Part shown: positions 39,898-51,458 of the stretch, one piece after another
Layout of the letters: each line of letters opens with the position of its first letter
How positions within the stretch are numbered: the stretch's first letter is position 1
From: Amoebophrya sp. A120
Lineage: Eukaryota > Sar > Dinophyceae > Syndiniales > Amoebophryaceae
DNA length: 64,000 bases
Assembly (NCBI GenBank): GCA_905178155.1
Contig: CAJINV010000005.1
Span: 8,688,903 to 8,752,902 of the forward strand
Reading direction: 5' to 3'
Position numbers and translations under genes: made by a program
Notes under the pieces: model-generated
Database searches by the model: none
Seen by the model: only the letters and a program-made list of their open reading frames with translations
What the model was told of the DNA's origin: nothing

Positions 39898-41555
39898 CTT
39901 CGTGGCTTTTGGAGTTAGACAAAAGAAACGATGGAGATGGTAGATATAGTAGAATATTAAGAGTGTTTGATGTATTGCGGCACGTTGTTGTAAGTAACAA
40001 CGCCCGAGAAGTTTGTATTTGAATAAAATAAAGTTTGAGGAACTTCTTGAAACTGTTACACTTACTTCACGAGGTTTCGGTCTTACCACGAGGAGACGTA
40101 GCACCACCGAAACTTCTTAGGTGTAATATCAAAGCCTTTAGAAAATCCCAGGGGAATACTTAGCAATACTTTGGAGACCCTAGAGGGGGAGAAATTGTAA
40201 ATTCTGTACTTGTACTATTTATAAAGAAAGAAATATAAAAAAATACCCCGGGGATGTTACTTGATGATAAGGAGCGACTGAAACAAAACACTCTAAAAGA
40301 ACAAACTTTGGAGAACCAGCAAACGGCGAATAAACCAGGCTCTCATACAAGAACAGTTTTACAGTACCGACGAGCTTGATAAACAATTTTTTTATTCCAA
40401 GAACAAAGTAGAGAAATGGTGCTCAAGCTCGGCGATTTCGAGAAAAAAATCGGAGAAACTCGGAGTAGAAAAGAACTATTTAATACAGCTGCACCACGAT
40501 ATGTTGAAACTTTAATATGGAAAAGATCTAAGTCTTTCAATTCTGGAATTCAAATGCTGTTGGTACTATGAAGAACAGAAGAACGAAAGAAGTAAAAGTG
40601 ATGGATAAGTTTGTCACGTGTTTAATTTTTTTTCCCGCTACTACGTTGCTATTTGACTAGGACTAGCGCCTATTTTCGAAGATACGTGCTTTACTTCTAT
40701 GTGAGGAGATGGTGGAAAAAAAACAGAGTACACTCCGGAAGATGATGTTGAAAATAGCACGGACGAAGAAATCCTTCCCGGAAAGGAAAAGATCCTTTGT
40801 TTTGGAGCGCGAAGTATCGACAACGGCCGAGTTAGGCAGATACTTCTTTTTCTTGTTTGGTACAACTATGCGTAAGTTTTCTTTCACCTCTCCGAGTTAG
40901 TGTTGTGCTACTAGACCGTCTGAATAAAGCTAGTGCTTTTTATTTAGAAGGACAGTTGCTGAAGTTTTTTGTTTTCAAGGATTCTAGCGAATCAGCTCGT
41001 ATCCTGTTTTTTCCTGTGGTCATGGGTTTGTTGATGATTCAATAACAACTGGCGGAGCGGTGTAGTATGCATCTACATCTTTAACTGTGAAGACGTTCTT
41101 GCTGCACGTCAAGTACCAAAATCTGTATACAAACTACAACTTCAGTGTGGTTCGTGCGACAGTAGCAAAGAGAAAAACTCAAGCTCAATTATACGCGAGA
41201 GATAGAAGAGCAAGCTAATGTGAAATAAACACGAGCATTTGGGTGCAATTTAATCAACGTACCGGATCTTCTGTCCTCCTCGTGCATGGAACAGGAAGCG
41301 GAAAAAAGAGATCTTGAGTCTTCGGCACCATCACACAAATCCTTCTTGGGCAAGAAACTGTTCAACCTTTCCAACTACACACGCGTGGTCGTCCTGAATA
41401 CGGACTACAGCAGCTTTTTTTTCAGCGCTCAAGTTAGTAGCACAGCTAATACACAGCATCTTCACGACACATCGGTCGGAAAAAAAACAGTGGATTTGAT
41501 GAACACGACGAGGGAAGTGCAATTGTGTAAAATAGCAGTGCCTGAGCCTCCTCAG
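39898..41555. other. AT-rich intergenic region
   Basis: 1.65 kb of AT-rich sequence upstream of the gene ending at 37714. Open frames on both strands (for example a plus-strand one at 41286-41723) lack any recognisable family. No repeat family seen. Confidence 0.45.
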
Positions 41556-42077
41556 TCAGCTAGACGCCGTGGCTCTATACCGAGCAGCGAGCCCCTGCAC
41601 GACTCGGTGAACAAGGTCACTCAGCGACGAGGTCTGCAGCATCGCCGGTATACATTCATTCACGTTTCTACAAGTACGTTTACTTACAAAACTTTCTTCA
41701 CGCGCTTCTTTATCTCCAGCTAGTTTCATTTTTTCGAAACTGTTTTTGTTGAAAAATCTGGAAGATTTTTTGTTCTTTGCTTTCTGTCGTGCTGTATCAG
41801 CTGTAAAAATGTCTGGGTCTGGAAGAATCCAACTTGTCATGCTGATTTTGGATTCGAAAAAAATCTGTATTGCATGAGCAGCAAAGAGAGTCCAAATTTT
41901 GCAGCACGGAAAGAGCATTTGTCATGCGGAATAGGCTTCAGGAAGCCCTCTAAAAATCTGTGATGCTAGGGCATGCATCACAGGCTTGAGGAGTCGTGCA
42001 AAATGTGCATGACAAACCTGGCAATCTTCCAGACCCAGACATTTTTACAGTTAATATGCTGAAAAAACATTCAACAT
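41556..42077 (-). CDS. small basic protein, 5' end uncertain
   Basis: From ATG at 42077: MLNVFS, then a B introner (41795-42057, TSD GCTG), then ARQKAKNKKSSRFFNKNSFE and MKLAGDKEAREESF. Either it reads on to a stop at 41556 or a 54-nt GT-AG intron (GTAAGT...CTGCAG) is removed; both keep frame. Upstream the frame continues as SPCAGGYSYDNTEK and across a G introner (42118-42598) to about 42630 without an ATG, so an earlier first exon is possible. No family recognised. Confidence 0.45.
41795..42057. mobile_element. introner, family B
   Basis: TSD GCTG. Ends TATCAGCTGTAAAAATGTC and GACATTTTTACAGTTAATAT. Removal joins LNVFSARQKAK in frame. Confidence 0.88.
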
Positions 42078-42117
42078 CTTTTCGGTGTTGTCGTAACTAT
42101 AACCACCCGCGCAGGGA

Positions 42118-42598
42118 TATAGGAGTGTCAGGATTGAAATCGTCAAAGTTGAAATAGTTTGTTATGCTAAACCGACCGAAACCACTACACAACCTGTAAG
42201 GGCACCGAACCGCACGTGGTTCGGCCACCAGGTCGCGGAGTCAGGCGGACCGAAGCCATCACCATCATCCCCGGGCACATCCAACTACTTACGCTGCCTT
42301 TTCCTTACTTTCGCACACAGTCCTCACTTCGCCAACATGCGTGAAATGCAAGGCAGACAGTGCCTGTCTTGCAGAGTAGGCAAGGGAGGCAGATTGTAAG
42401 CCTTTTTCGGTGTAGAAGTAGAGCTGCTGAAGTAGCATGACAAAAGGCGTCTTCCTTACCCAACCAGCATTACAGACTGGATTTCGGCTCTACTCAAATT
42501 TGACATGCGCCGCTTAGAAATTGGGCTTCCAACTGGTATCGATTTTATGTATTACAAGTTATTCCAACTTTGTCGATTTCAATCCTGACGCTTCCATA
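42118..42598. mobile_element. introner, family G (long)
   Basis: 481 bp, TSD AGGGA. Ends TATAGGAGTGTCAGGATTG and AATCCTGACGCTTCCATA. Interior longer than the G copy at 13864 and carries an extra GC-richer insert. Confidence 0.9.
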
Positions 42599-42951
42599 AG
42601 GGAGAAAATAAATCCACTTCCCCTGCTGCTTATCTTCGTCCATTAGAATCAATTTGACTGTAGTGTGAAATAAGTGAAAAAGAGTTAGATAATTGTGTTT
42701 GTGTTTGTGATCATCTATTTGGATTTGTTCACCAGTGTTAATAAACTATCACCCAATAATATTCTCAGTGTCGTAGTTCCAGAAGTATCGTCAGATGTGT
42801 TGTAGTAGAAGCTGGACAGACCCATCTTGGTTTCTCGTCTCGTGAGGTCAACTGCCGTGAGAGAGTGACGGTTGTCGTGCATTTGAGCATTACAAAAGTT
42901 TTCTCATGCGCACGACTCACAGGTTACTCTCCCCGCTGGTGACGCTCATCT

Positions 42952-45900
42952 TCACACCAGCGTTTCCACCAGGTCCTTTGCCGCCACAACGCAGCTCAGC
43001 TTCAGACTACTCCCTGCTACCATCGAGAGATAATTTCTCGCTTCGTTTACGTCCTTCATGAAGAGACAGAGGAGGCCGAGACAGTACCTTTGGGTAGAGC
43101 ATCCGTTTTTGCAGGACAAAAATGATTCAGATACACGTTTTCCTGGCATGCCAAAAATGATTAGATTCACATACGCGTTTGTAGCATGACAACAAAACCC
43201 AAACAATTGAAAAGAACAAAGACTAGGTATTACTGTGCTTCCAATATCCCTTTCGCCCACATGGTATGCACTGCAAAAGTATCACACTCGTATAAATGCA
43301 TTACAAATTTCTTCAGCATGAGAAATAAAATTTGTAATGCGGATTTTACTTGAGAAAGAAATTTGTAATGCATGATTGCAATACGAGTACGATACTTTTG
43401 CACAGGATACATGGCGTCACTTTCCTCCGCCTGCTTCTTTGTCCTGTAGTCCTCTATGTGCTTCACTATTTCAAACACCTCCTCCGTCTATGCAGTACAA
43501 ATATATCTGGGTCTGGAAGATTGCCAGGTTTGTCATGCATTTTTGCATGACCCATGGTGTCTGTAATGCATCATCTAGCATCACAGATTTGCAGAGATGG
43601 GCTTCCTGATGGCTATTTCGCATGAGAAATGCCCTCGTCTCGGCGTAGCACAAGAAACCGGACTCCTGTTACTGGTCATGCAATACAGATTTTTTTACAA
43701 TCCAAAGACAGCGTCACAAGTTGCATCCTTCCAGACCCAGACACATTTGCATTTGATACTGCTTCTACTGCTGTTATTTGGTCCACCGACGACTCGCCGT
43801 TTTCTCCTACTGGTTGACTGGAGCTAGAACTTGCGCCAGCACCACCACCGCCACTACTACTACTCGACGTCGGACTAGTTTTTTCGAAATGGCCAATCAC
43901 GTTGGAGACCACTTTCGAGTAGAACGCCTCGGCCCGATCCTGCTTTTTCTGATACGACTGAAAAACTCGGCCCATGTGGAAGTAACTTGGCGCTGTCCTG
44001 ACGTGGTCGGGGCCGTGTTCCTGGCACGAGTAGTAAATGTCCACAGCGAAGGCTTGGATGGACTCTTGGTACCTGGGATCAAATTTCAAATAGATAAATG
44101 CAGAAGTGAACAAATTGCCGCATGGATAGTACAAACGTATGCTTTTACAGCATTTGGATTTTCATTTTTGTGTAGTCATTACCGTTCCGATTCTGCATGA
44201 CAAACACCCACACGTTTTTTTACCTTTGCTGCGCTGCGTAAAGTCGACCGAAATTCCTCTGAAGATGTGACATCAACTTTGATTCACCGCCCTCCCTTAT
44301 CCTGTGCAAAAGTATCGCACTCGTACCGTAGTAATCGCAATCTTGCATGACAAATCTCTCTCTCAAGGTAATTCACCATCACAAATTCCATTTGTCATGC
44401 TGGGCTCATTTGTATATGCAATTTGTAGAACTTATACGATGCTTTTGCAATGCGTATCCTTGAGCAAGTTCCAGTTCGCTAGTGAAAGGAACTCCTCTGC
44501 TACCTTCAGCTTCCTCAATCCGAGATTGGCTTCCTGTATTATCATATTTTGTGATGTATGTTTTTGCATGACAAATTTCGTTTTCGACTTTATTGCGTAT
44601 AAAATTTTTGTCATGCGCATCTCGCATTAAACGGTGATGCCTAAACATAGATTTCAGCATCACAAACAAACTAATACTGCCAAAAGCAGGTAGCTGGCGA
44701 CAAGCTCCACGGACTCGGAACCATAAACCTCTATTGCGAACTTATGCTGCGCAAAAGTATCGCAACACTCGCACTTATTGCAGTCATGCATTACAAATTT
44801 TTTTTCTAAGCTAAATCCGCATGACAAATTTCATTTCTCATGCTGAGGAACTTTGTATATGCATTTATACGAGTACGATACTTTTGCACAGGATAGAACT
44901 TCAACCCCTGCAATGCGCCGGGCACCGCCAGGTCGTATTTACCTGAGGGGTTTTGGGGGTGTTGGGATCTATGCATCGCAAGTCTTCATCAACCTCTACC
45001 TCGTTGTGGCATGATAATGATTCTGTTTCTGTCATGCAAGAAAAACAATAGGTGCGTCGTCCAGCAAACATCAAAACTTGAGTACTACCTTGCACCAAGA
45101 ACTTCTGCGCTGTTTCCGTGCAGAGTTCTAGCAGCTCCTTTTTTACGGCTTTCAGTTCCTCTGCTTTCTTCTCTCCTTGATCCCCTTTGTCTGCCTTGAT
45201 GTAGACGAGATCTGATTTGTATGTTGGTCGCTGCGTGGGAAAGTTTGTAATGCGAAATCCACATTGGAAAATCCATTTGTCATCCTGATGCACCGAGCAA
45301 AGTAACTTTGATTTGTACCTTGTGCGATGAGTGATTTTATCCCTCGCCAGTCGATGTCGAAGTTGGTTATGGAGTTGGAAAATCAAAATTTGGTAAAAGC
45401 TTGTTGAGAAATAAAGGATTTCTAATTTTCTGTTGCTATCTGCGCAATACACAAACTCCTGTCATCCAAAACCAGCATGACAAACACGATTAAAATTCCA
45501 CCAGTTCGTCCCTGTCACAAACAACTACAGCAAATTTTCCAATCCCATAGGCTCGTAGGAACAGTAATACGCAGGGCACTCCGTTGCCATCAGTTTCCCT
45601 GGTTTTCCGCATATTTCGCAGTCGTACTTCGCCTATCAAATGTAAAAATGTCTGGGTCTGGAAGAGTCACGCTGTTTTTGCATGACACAGAAGGTCTGGC
45701 ATGGAAGCTCTAGCATCACAGGTTTCGAGAACCTTCCGCAATGCCGAATCCGCATGACAAGTCCCCTACTTTGCAGACAAAAAGTGGGGGCTTTTGCTAC
45801 GTATGCATGAGAGACTTTTCTGTGTTCTGAAATACGCATTACAAGTTGCATTCTTCCAGACCCAGACATTTTTACATTTGATATCGCCCCTTTGGGTCGT

Positions 45901-46135
45901 GACAGCTGGTTTATTGGCAGCACCAAGTCGCTATCCTGTGCAAAAGCATCGTACTCGTATAAATGCATTACAAATTTCCTCAGCATGAGAAATAAAATTT
46001 GTATATGCAGTTTTACCTTAAGAGCAAGATTTGTAATGCAAGACTTGCATTTATACGAGTACGATACTTTTGCACTGGATAATCGCTTCTCGGTACGTAC
46101 TGCACCGAGTGCTGGCCTTTCGGAGACTGCGACAT
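42952..46135 (-). CDS. ZMYND12-like: ZMYND12-like MYND zinc-finger/TPR protein (axonemal)
   Basis: Thirteen exons, ATG 46135 (MSQSPKGQHSVQYVPRSD), TGA 42952. The MYND finger is in exon 3 (CEICGKPGKLMATECPAYYC) with DIDWRGIKSL in exon 4. TPR-like blocks follow in family order: ETAQKFLVQGKYDLAVPGAL, VYGSESVELVASYLLLAEAN, KVAEEFLSLANWNLL, SHLQRNFGRLYAAQQRYQES and DHVRTAPSYFHMGRVFQSYQ. They line up with animal ZMYND12 throughout, which is known as a flagellar axoneme component; a Ser/Gly insert at 43760-43900 is extra. Introns are a mix of introners with TSDs and GT-AG introns. Two junctions (45236-45319 and about 43085-43211) need non-canonical splicing to keep frame. Identification confident; the exon 3/4 border and last junction are not exact. 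Confidence 0.87.
43265..43408. mobile_element. introner, family A
   Basis: TSD ACATGG (6 bp). Ends TATGCACTGCAAAAG and CTTTTGCACAGGAT. Removal joins ESDAMWAKGIL in the ZMYND12-like gene. Confidence 0.92.
43490..43756. mobile_element. introner, family B
   Basis: Ends TATGCAGTACAAATATATC and CAGACACATTTGCATTTGATA. TSD not clear. Confidence 0.82.
44073..44223 (-). other. GT-AG intron in ZMYND12-like gene
   Basis: 151 nt, GTAAAAAAAC to GATCCCAG. Joins YAAQQRYQESIQ, matching the family. Contains TTTGTCATGC. Confidence 0.85.
44298..44455. mobile_element. introner, family A
   Basis: Ends ATCCTGTGCAAAAG and CTTTTGCAATGCGTA. Flanking repeat TCCCT/TCCTT imperfect. Confidence 0.82.
44534..44677 (-). 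other. GT-AG intron in ZMYND12-like gene
   Basis: 144 nt, GTATTAGTTT to AATACAG. Joins ASYLLLAEANLGL. Interior has GTGATGC, TTGTCATGC and GCATGACAAA-type words, as in introners. Confidence 0.88.
44744..44895. mobile_element. introner, family A
   Basis: TSD GAACTT (6 bp). Ends ATGCTGCGCAAAAG and CTTTTGCACAGGATA. Removal joins GALQGLKFAIEVYG. Confidence 0.92.
44943..45088 (-). other. GT-AG intron in ZMYND12-like gene
   Basis: 146 nt, GTAGTACTCA to CCCCTCAG. Joins KFLVQGKYDLAVP, matching the family. Confidence 0.88.
45634..45883. mobile_element. introner, family B
   Basis: TSD TCGCC. Ends TATCAAATGTAAAAATGTC and GACATTTTTACATTTGATA. Removal joins SRPKGAKYDCEICG at the MYND finger. Confidence 0.92.
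45933..46082. mobile_element. introner, family A
   Basis: TSD TCGCT. Ends ATCCTGTGCAAAAG and CTTTTGCACTGGATAA. Removal joins YVPRSDLVLPIN. Confidence 0.92.
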
Positions 46136-48042
46136 AATGGCCGGCGCGAGGGGATGTTGTCTTGCCTCTAGTCCCCGTTAGTATTGCCGTCCTGCGGGAC
46201 TGATTCTGATTCTCCCCTGCAAAAACGAGGGGTTCGCTTCGACGAGCTCTGATTCGTTTCGTTTGGTGACTGCTTCCTAGGCGTTCTATTTCCGGCCTGG
46301 TTCAAAGAAACGCCGGGAGTGGTCCCGCAAGGTCGTGTGGATCATGGTCCCGGGGCGTCGTTAAAGGCGGCATAGGAGTGAGACGGGATGAACAGAGTTT
46401 TTTTCAACAGAATCAGGTGTATTTTCCCTCGTCGAGTACAGAAGTAACACCAGCTCTACTTTTCACTTACCCCAATTTCTTCTCAGATATTTTTTTTCCG
46501 AAGTAGGCAGGCCAACGTTGAAGCCGGTTCCCGCACAAACACGAGGGGTTTCCCGGTCCTATAGATTTTTCGTTTCGCCATGTCAACCTAGAAATTCAAT
46601 TACAACAACCCATATTGCTTTACTATCTCAATTCATGGTCGACACACGACTCTGTCGCAAATGATCATCCCGAGGCGTCTCTCCTGCACAGCTCTCATCG
46701 CTCTCGCTGGCCCACCCACGTTGGTGGGAATGCGCATTACTCATGCCGATCTGTACACAGTACACAGATTATGCCTATGACGCGTGGTTGTAGATTCTCT
46801 CATGCTCCTACCTACTCAGAAGCGAAAAGCACACCACGAGCAACACGCGTGTCTCGTTCCGCAGCCTCCATCGTGGCAAGAAAATTCTACAACTGCCTGC
46901 TGTATGAAACAAGGGCCTCGCGCGCGGGGCTTCACAAGAGACAATATCTCACCCTCATCTTCGGCAGGCCGTGAGATGTAAGTAGTGGAAGCCTCCAAGG
47001 TAACAGGCCGCCCATCCATGCAGACAAGCTGACACGCGGATGCGCTCGACAGTGCTTATCTGGGAAAGGGCGCCAGGCCACAACCAACGGGACACGGCAA
47101 CCGGGGCTGGGAGGTCGCGACGACCCACGCCGGCTGCTTCGATTCGACACTAAGGGCATTCGCACGGGACGCAGGCTGCGCAGCGAGCCAACCGGGCGAA
47201 GAAACGGCGCCGGTGGCTGCCTGGCTGAATTCACTGCGCCGCAACAGTCCCACCGCGCGGGCAGCCGCCCGCCAATACCTTGGCGGCTGGGCCGGTAGCT
47301 AACGAGGTGCCCGCGCGGCGGCCACAACGGGGGGGGGGGCCAAACCAGCGAGGCAACAGCAGCAGAAGCGAAACCAACGCGCGGAACGCGCAGAGGCCTG
47401 CTCTGCGCGTGTCCTGCGGCGCCCGAAAAGGCGGGCCCTGCGTCTGGTGGCGCCAAGGTATTCGCATTTCGCGCGTGCCAGCCTGATACACATCTCCGCG
47501 GGCACTGTTGGAATTGGTGGCGTGGCCGAGCTACTGTCGGAGTTGGCCCGTCGATTCCATGCGGCCGGCCCGGTGCGCGCCCTACTAAGCTGCCCGCGGC
47601 AAAATCGGGCAGCCCAAGCGCCAGCGCTTGTGCCGCTGCCGTCCCTCCGCCCTCGGCTATCTTAAGGCTGCGCCATGCACGAGAGCAGCGGGCGCAACTA
47701 GTGACGAGGAACGCACTGACCAAAATTGGCAGAGACAAAGCCGCTTCATCAAAGACCGAAAAATTTCTTTTCCTGTTCAAAAATCCTCTCGATCTCACTC
47801 AAAATCTCTGTTTTCCCGCTCAAAGTTCCACGAAAACTACATTAAGCCTCGTAAGCAAAATCCCTCCTCCACAATGTTTTCCTCCGCCAGGAGAAATACT
47901 TACTGACGCGCCGCAATGAACAGTGTTCCTCCTCGATTTTCTTCAATCTTGATCTTCTGATTTGTAGTTGTTTCACTGCAGCTTCTACTGCCCCTTGTCT
48001 GAGGCTGCAATAGAGTCGACAAACCATCAAAACTGATCTTCA
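46136..48042. other. intergenic region with GC-rich island
   Basis: 46140-46980 is mixed sequence upstream of the ZMYND12-like gene. 46980-47720 is a GC-rich island with a long minus-strand open frame (Arg/Ala/Pro-rich) that I regard as compositional. Nothing else recognised. Confidence 0.5.
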
Positions 48043-49265
48043 TCAAGACAGCTTCAACAGCAACGTTACTATCCCTTGGTCCCTCACACCATAGTCATTC
48101 AACAATTTCTCATCCTCCAGCTGCCTTCCCGCGCACAACAACCGCTGATCACTTTTCGCGATCCTCTCCACCGCTTCAATTCTTTCCTTCAAATTCACAA
48201 CCGTCGTGGTCGCTGGGTTCAAATTTTCCACGGGAATTTTCTTCCCGGTGAGCGTCTGGACGACCACGGTGATGGAGCCGGAGAACTGCGGGGATGACGG
48301 GTTATGCTTGCTTCCTTTGTTCTTCCCCTTGTTCGTCCCTCCTGGAGGCGGCGGGGAGTTAATATTTACCGCCGGGTTTGGTGGTGGCACAGCGGTACCG
48401 GGAGGGGGGAAGTTCACGGTAGGGGCAGGCTGCGCTGTTGTTGGCCCGCCAGGCGCAGAGTTTCTGTTTACAGGAACACCAAGTACGATTTGAGAGGAGC
48501 TCGGTCCCGCTGCAGGGTCGTGCTGGTCGGCGGATTTGTAGCTCTTCGTTGGGGGCGGACTGGGATGTTTACGTTTAGATACGTGGTAGAAGGCAATTGA
48601 TATTGTTCTTCATCACAGGACGACACTGTGGGACTGACGCTAGCATGACCATGAAATGAGACTTCAACAAAAAATCGTGTTTGTTCTTGCGGATAGCTAT
48701 GAGAAGATCAAGATAGGTGAAAGACAAAGATGGATTGCACTTTATGCATGACAAACAGCCACGTCCTATACCTGTCCACGCTCCCGGTCGAGCTTCTCCT
48801 CCCGTGGTTAAATCCTCCTCCCGGATAGGCGTTTTCCCCTCCCCCGGCCGCCGCCACCCCCGGGTGCCGTATCGGTCGAACTTTGTAGGGCGGTGTTTTC
48901 GTGTTGGTTTGCGTGTTCAGGGTGAAATCAATCGTGTAGGTTTGTCCCCTGGCTCTTATGGCGTTCTCAAACGTTACATTCTCAACTGTTACATGCTTTG
49001 TAATGCAAAATGAGCATCAACGTCCACATGGTGAAGCTACTGCGCATGACAAATTTTGAAACGGCTAAACACCATGGAAATCTGTGCCGAATTTGTAATG
49101 CAAGAGTTGCAAGATCCGGCCTTTCCCTGTTGCCATTCTTGCGTCACAAATTCACGCAACAGTTGAGAATGTAACAATTGAGAATCCCATAGCTCTCAGC
49201 TCCACCGTCGGTTTCCCGGCATCGTAAGCTTCCTGAATAACCTGGTGCTCGCGGTCACGGTTTTG
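48043..49265 (-). CDS. WWE domain plus ubiquitin-like domain protein (5' end missing)
   Basis: Exons 49265-49192, 48956-48772 and 48607-48043. The first two give EHQVIQEAYDAGKPTVELRA and GQTYTIDFTLNTQTNTKT then YKVRPIRHPG, the second half of a WWE domain, which in known proteins binds ADP-ribose or mediates contacts in ubiquitin ligases. A Pro/Gly-rich linker follows. The C-terminus is ubiquitin-like: ITVVVQTLTGKKIPVENLN, LKERIEAVERI, DQRLLCAGRQLEDEKLL, ending VTLLLKLS, so no Gly-Gly tail; it cannot be conjugated and probably acts in cis as an adaptor. The F introner (TSD GCTCT) and a GT-AG intron both keep frame. The upstream exon with the first WWE strand and start codon was not found. Domain calls are from motif recognition only. 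Confidence 0.75.
48608..48771 (-). other. GT-AG intron
   Basis: 164 nt, GTATAGGACG to TGATGAAG. Joins TGSVDRTISIAFYHV in frame. Contains TTTGTCATGCAT near its 5' end. Confidence 0.82.
48957..49191. mobile_element. introner, family F
   Basis: TSD GCTCT. Ends TATGGCGTTCTCAAACG and CAATTGAGAATCCCATA. Removal joins TVELRARGQTYT in the WWE domain. Confidence 0.92.
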
Positions 49266-51458
49266 AAAGGAAATAAAAACAACGCACGGGGGGGTTTGGA
49301 AGTAATTTCAAGACTGTGGCGGCTCAAGAAGCCCGCGCCCTCTGCAGGTTTTCCGGTGAGCCTTCTGCACAACCCACTACATACATTTCAGCATCGGCGA
49401 TGGTTGTTGTGTTCTTGCTGATCATTACCTTTTGGTTTCATTCGTGACCACCAGCAACGCAACCATCGATCATGCGTAGTTTTTATCAATACCATAATGA
49501 GAATTCCTTCCACTGTCCGGCAAGTTTCACCTGCCATCGCCCTCGTGCACCGCTAGGAGAGGCCATGGGTTCGCGAGTGAAAGAAAAACTTCGAGCCGGA
49601 TAGTGCCTGGACTGTTCTTGCCGCAGTTGTAGCTACGACTGCACTGGCACTCCGTGGCGCAATTGTTACGTCCTATGCGCGTTTTAGCCGTCGTGCCTCG
49701 CCAGGCACGACAATGAACCTCCACTCACCTCTGTGTGATGCGGAACAGAACAAGAGCACACGAGGCTGCACACCAAAGAAGAAACGGGGCGGGGACTGGC
49801 GACCGGGAGTGATGGATTACGGAAGAGCACGCCCTACATATTGGCGTTGCGTCGCGGTTTTTTCATTATTTCTTTTGCGGCTTGCCGCGGCGCAACGCGT
49901 CCGCGCATGGGCGAGCGCCCGCCCGCGCGCGACGGGCGGCGGCGGCCTGAGGGCGGCCAAGCGGGCCTGCCTTCTGCCCCCCTATATATGACAATAGACC
50001 GGGCCGTCTTCGGGCGCGGCATTCGTCACACACTCGCCGGCCCGCCGGGGCGCAAGGCGGCCGCGAAAAACCACAGTCAGGGGGCACGCAGTCAGCCGAG
50101 CCGGCATAACTAAGTCGCCGGAAGGCTGGCCGGCTAGCGGGAGAGGGGCGGGGCAAAAGAGCCACGGCCCGGGCGCCACCAAAACGAGGGGGCGCGCGCC
50201 CCATACTTAGGGCGCCGCCGCGCGGCCGCGCGCTCGCAAAGGCGCGCGGCAGTTCGTGCGCGAGGGGGCAAATGGCGCGCGCCGGCCCGCTCTAACTCCA
50301 GAATGTACCCCGAGAGGAGCGGCAACAATCTGCATCGACTGCGCTGGTGGGATCTGGGTTGCCTTCCAGCGTCGTGGCGCAAGTCTTCTGCGCTCAGGAG
50401 CACAGCAGTGGGCGCACCACGGGCCCCCTACGAACGCGAGGAACCCCAAGGCCATGGGAACAGCCAGAGCCGCCCGCCCCCCTTTCGGCCGGCGCAAAGA
50501 ACCGGGCAAACGGGTGACCGAACGCACAAAACCGCGGCGGCACCCTGGCAAACCTACACGCCTGCGCGCCGCTGCTCGTCCTGCTGTATAATCATCGTGA
50601 TCAGATCTCGCCGAAGGCGGTGGCGCAACTCCACAGACCAAAAGAGGAAACGTCAAACGAACCTCGCCTGCTTCCAAAGAAAGACATAGCCAATATCGCA
50701 CTCTCCGGAACGCCTCTCACGCTCACTGCCGGGTAGCTGACACGCCTTTTCTCGGACAACACTCGCCGGGTAGCTGGTCAAGTCCGCACGTAGCGTCTGA
50801 TTTTGGACTGACAATTAAGAGTAAGAAGGTGATGAGTGTCAGAAACGTTCTCTGCTCGTCACGGTCGTAGTATGGAAGCGAGTGAAGCTCCTTGATGTCT
50901 TTTACTTTTTCGTCTTCGGTATTCGGAGAATCCGAATGAAGGTTGGTCGGATCTAGGTTCACGAGTCTGAAAGCTCGAGTACATGTCGCGTTTGGAAAAC
51001 GCGAGAAATCCAGGAGCAGTCGTCATTGCAGATACAAAGGCAAAACCGAATTTTTGGTACATAGAAACTATTAACAGGAGCACAGAGAAATATCACTTTC
51101 GATTTTTACAGAATACAGAAACACTTTTGCTTGCTTTGCTCATTTCAATTTAGTGTAAAACTGGGACTAGAGAGGGACGAAGACGTTGATTGTACAAAAA
51201 TCCTAGTAGTAGAAGATGACAGGAAACCATCTAAATATATGTAAAACAGAAGCCCTGCTTTTTCTCGTTTATCTCCCTCCATTGTAAGCGACAATCACAA
51301 TTTTAATCATTTTTTCTTCCGTACCAGTACGTAGGTGCATTTAGGTAAATTGTACACGTGCAAAAAACCTTCGCAGAAACATATTAAGAACTTCTACGGA
51401 CCCTGATAGCCTCCTCCTTAACCACTCTCAGGAGCTCCACGCCAACCCCTCCACTCCT
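49266..51458. other. intergenic region with GC-rich island
   Basis: 49830-50600 is GC-rich with one A/T motif, CCCCTATATATGACAATAG (49978-49996). The flanks are mixed. The missing 5' exon of the WWE gene may lie at 49270-49720. No other feature seen. Confidence 0.45.

Noticed and set aside
41286-41723. Plus-strand 145-codon frame
   Set aside because: Overlaps, on the opposite strand, a minus-strand exon that joins cleanly across an introner with a TSD. No family resemblance.
46932-47798. Long minus-strand open frame (289 codons) in a GC-rich island
   Set aside because: Arg/Ala/Pro-rich with equally long frames on the other strand; no domain, and similar frames occur in every GC island. Explained by base composition.
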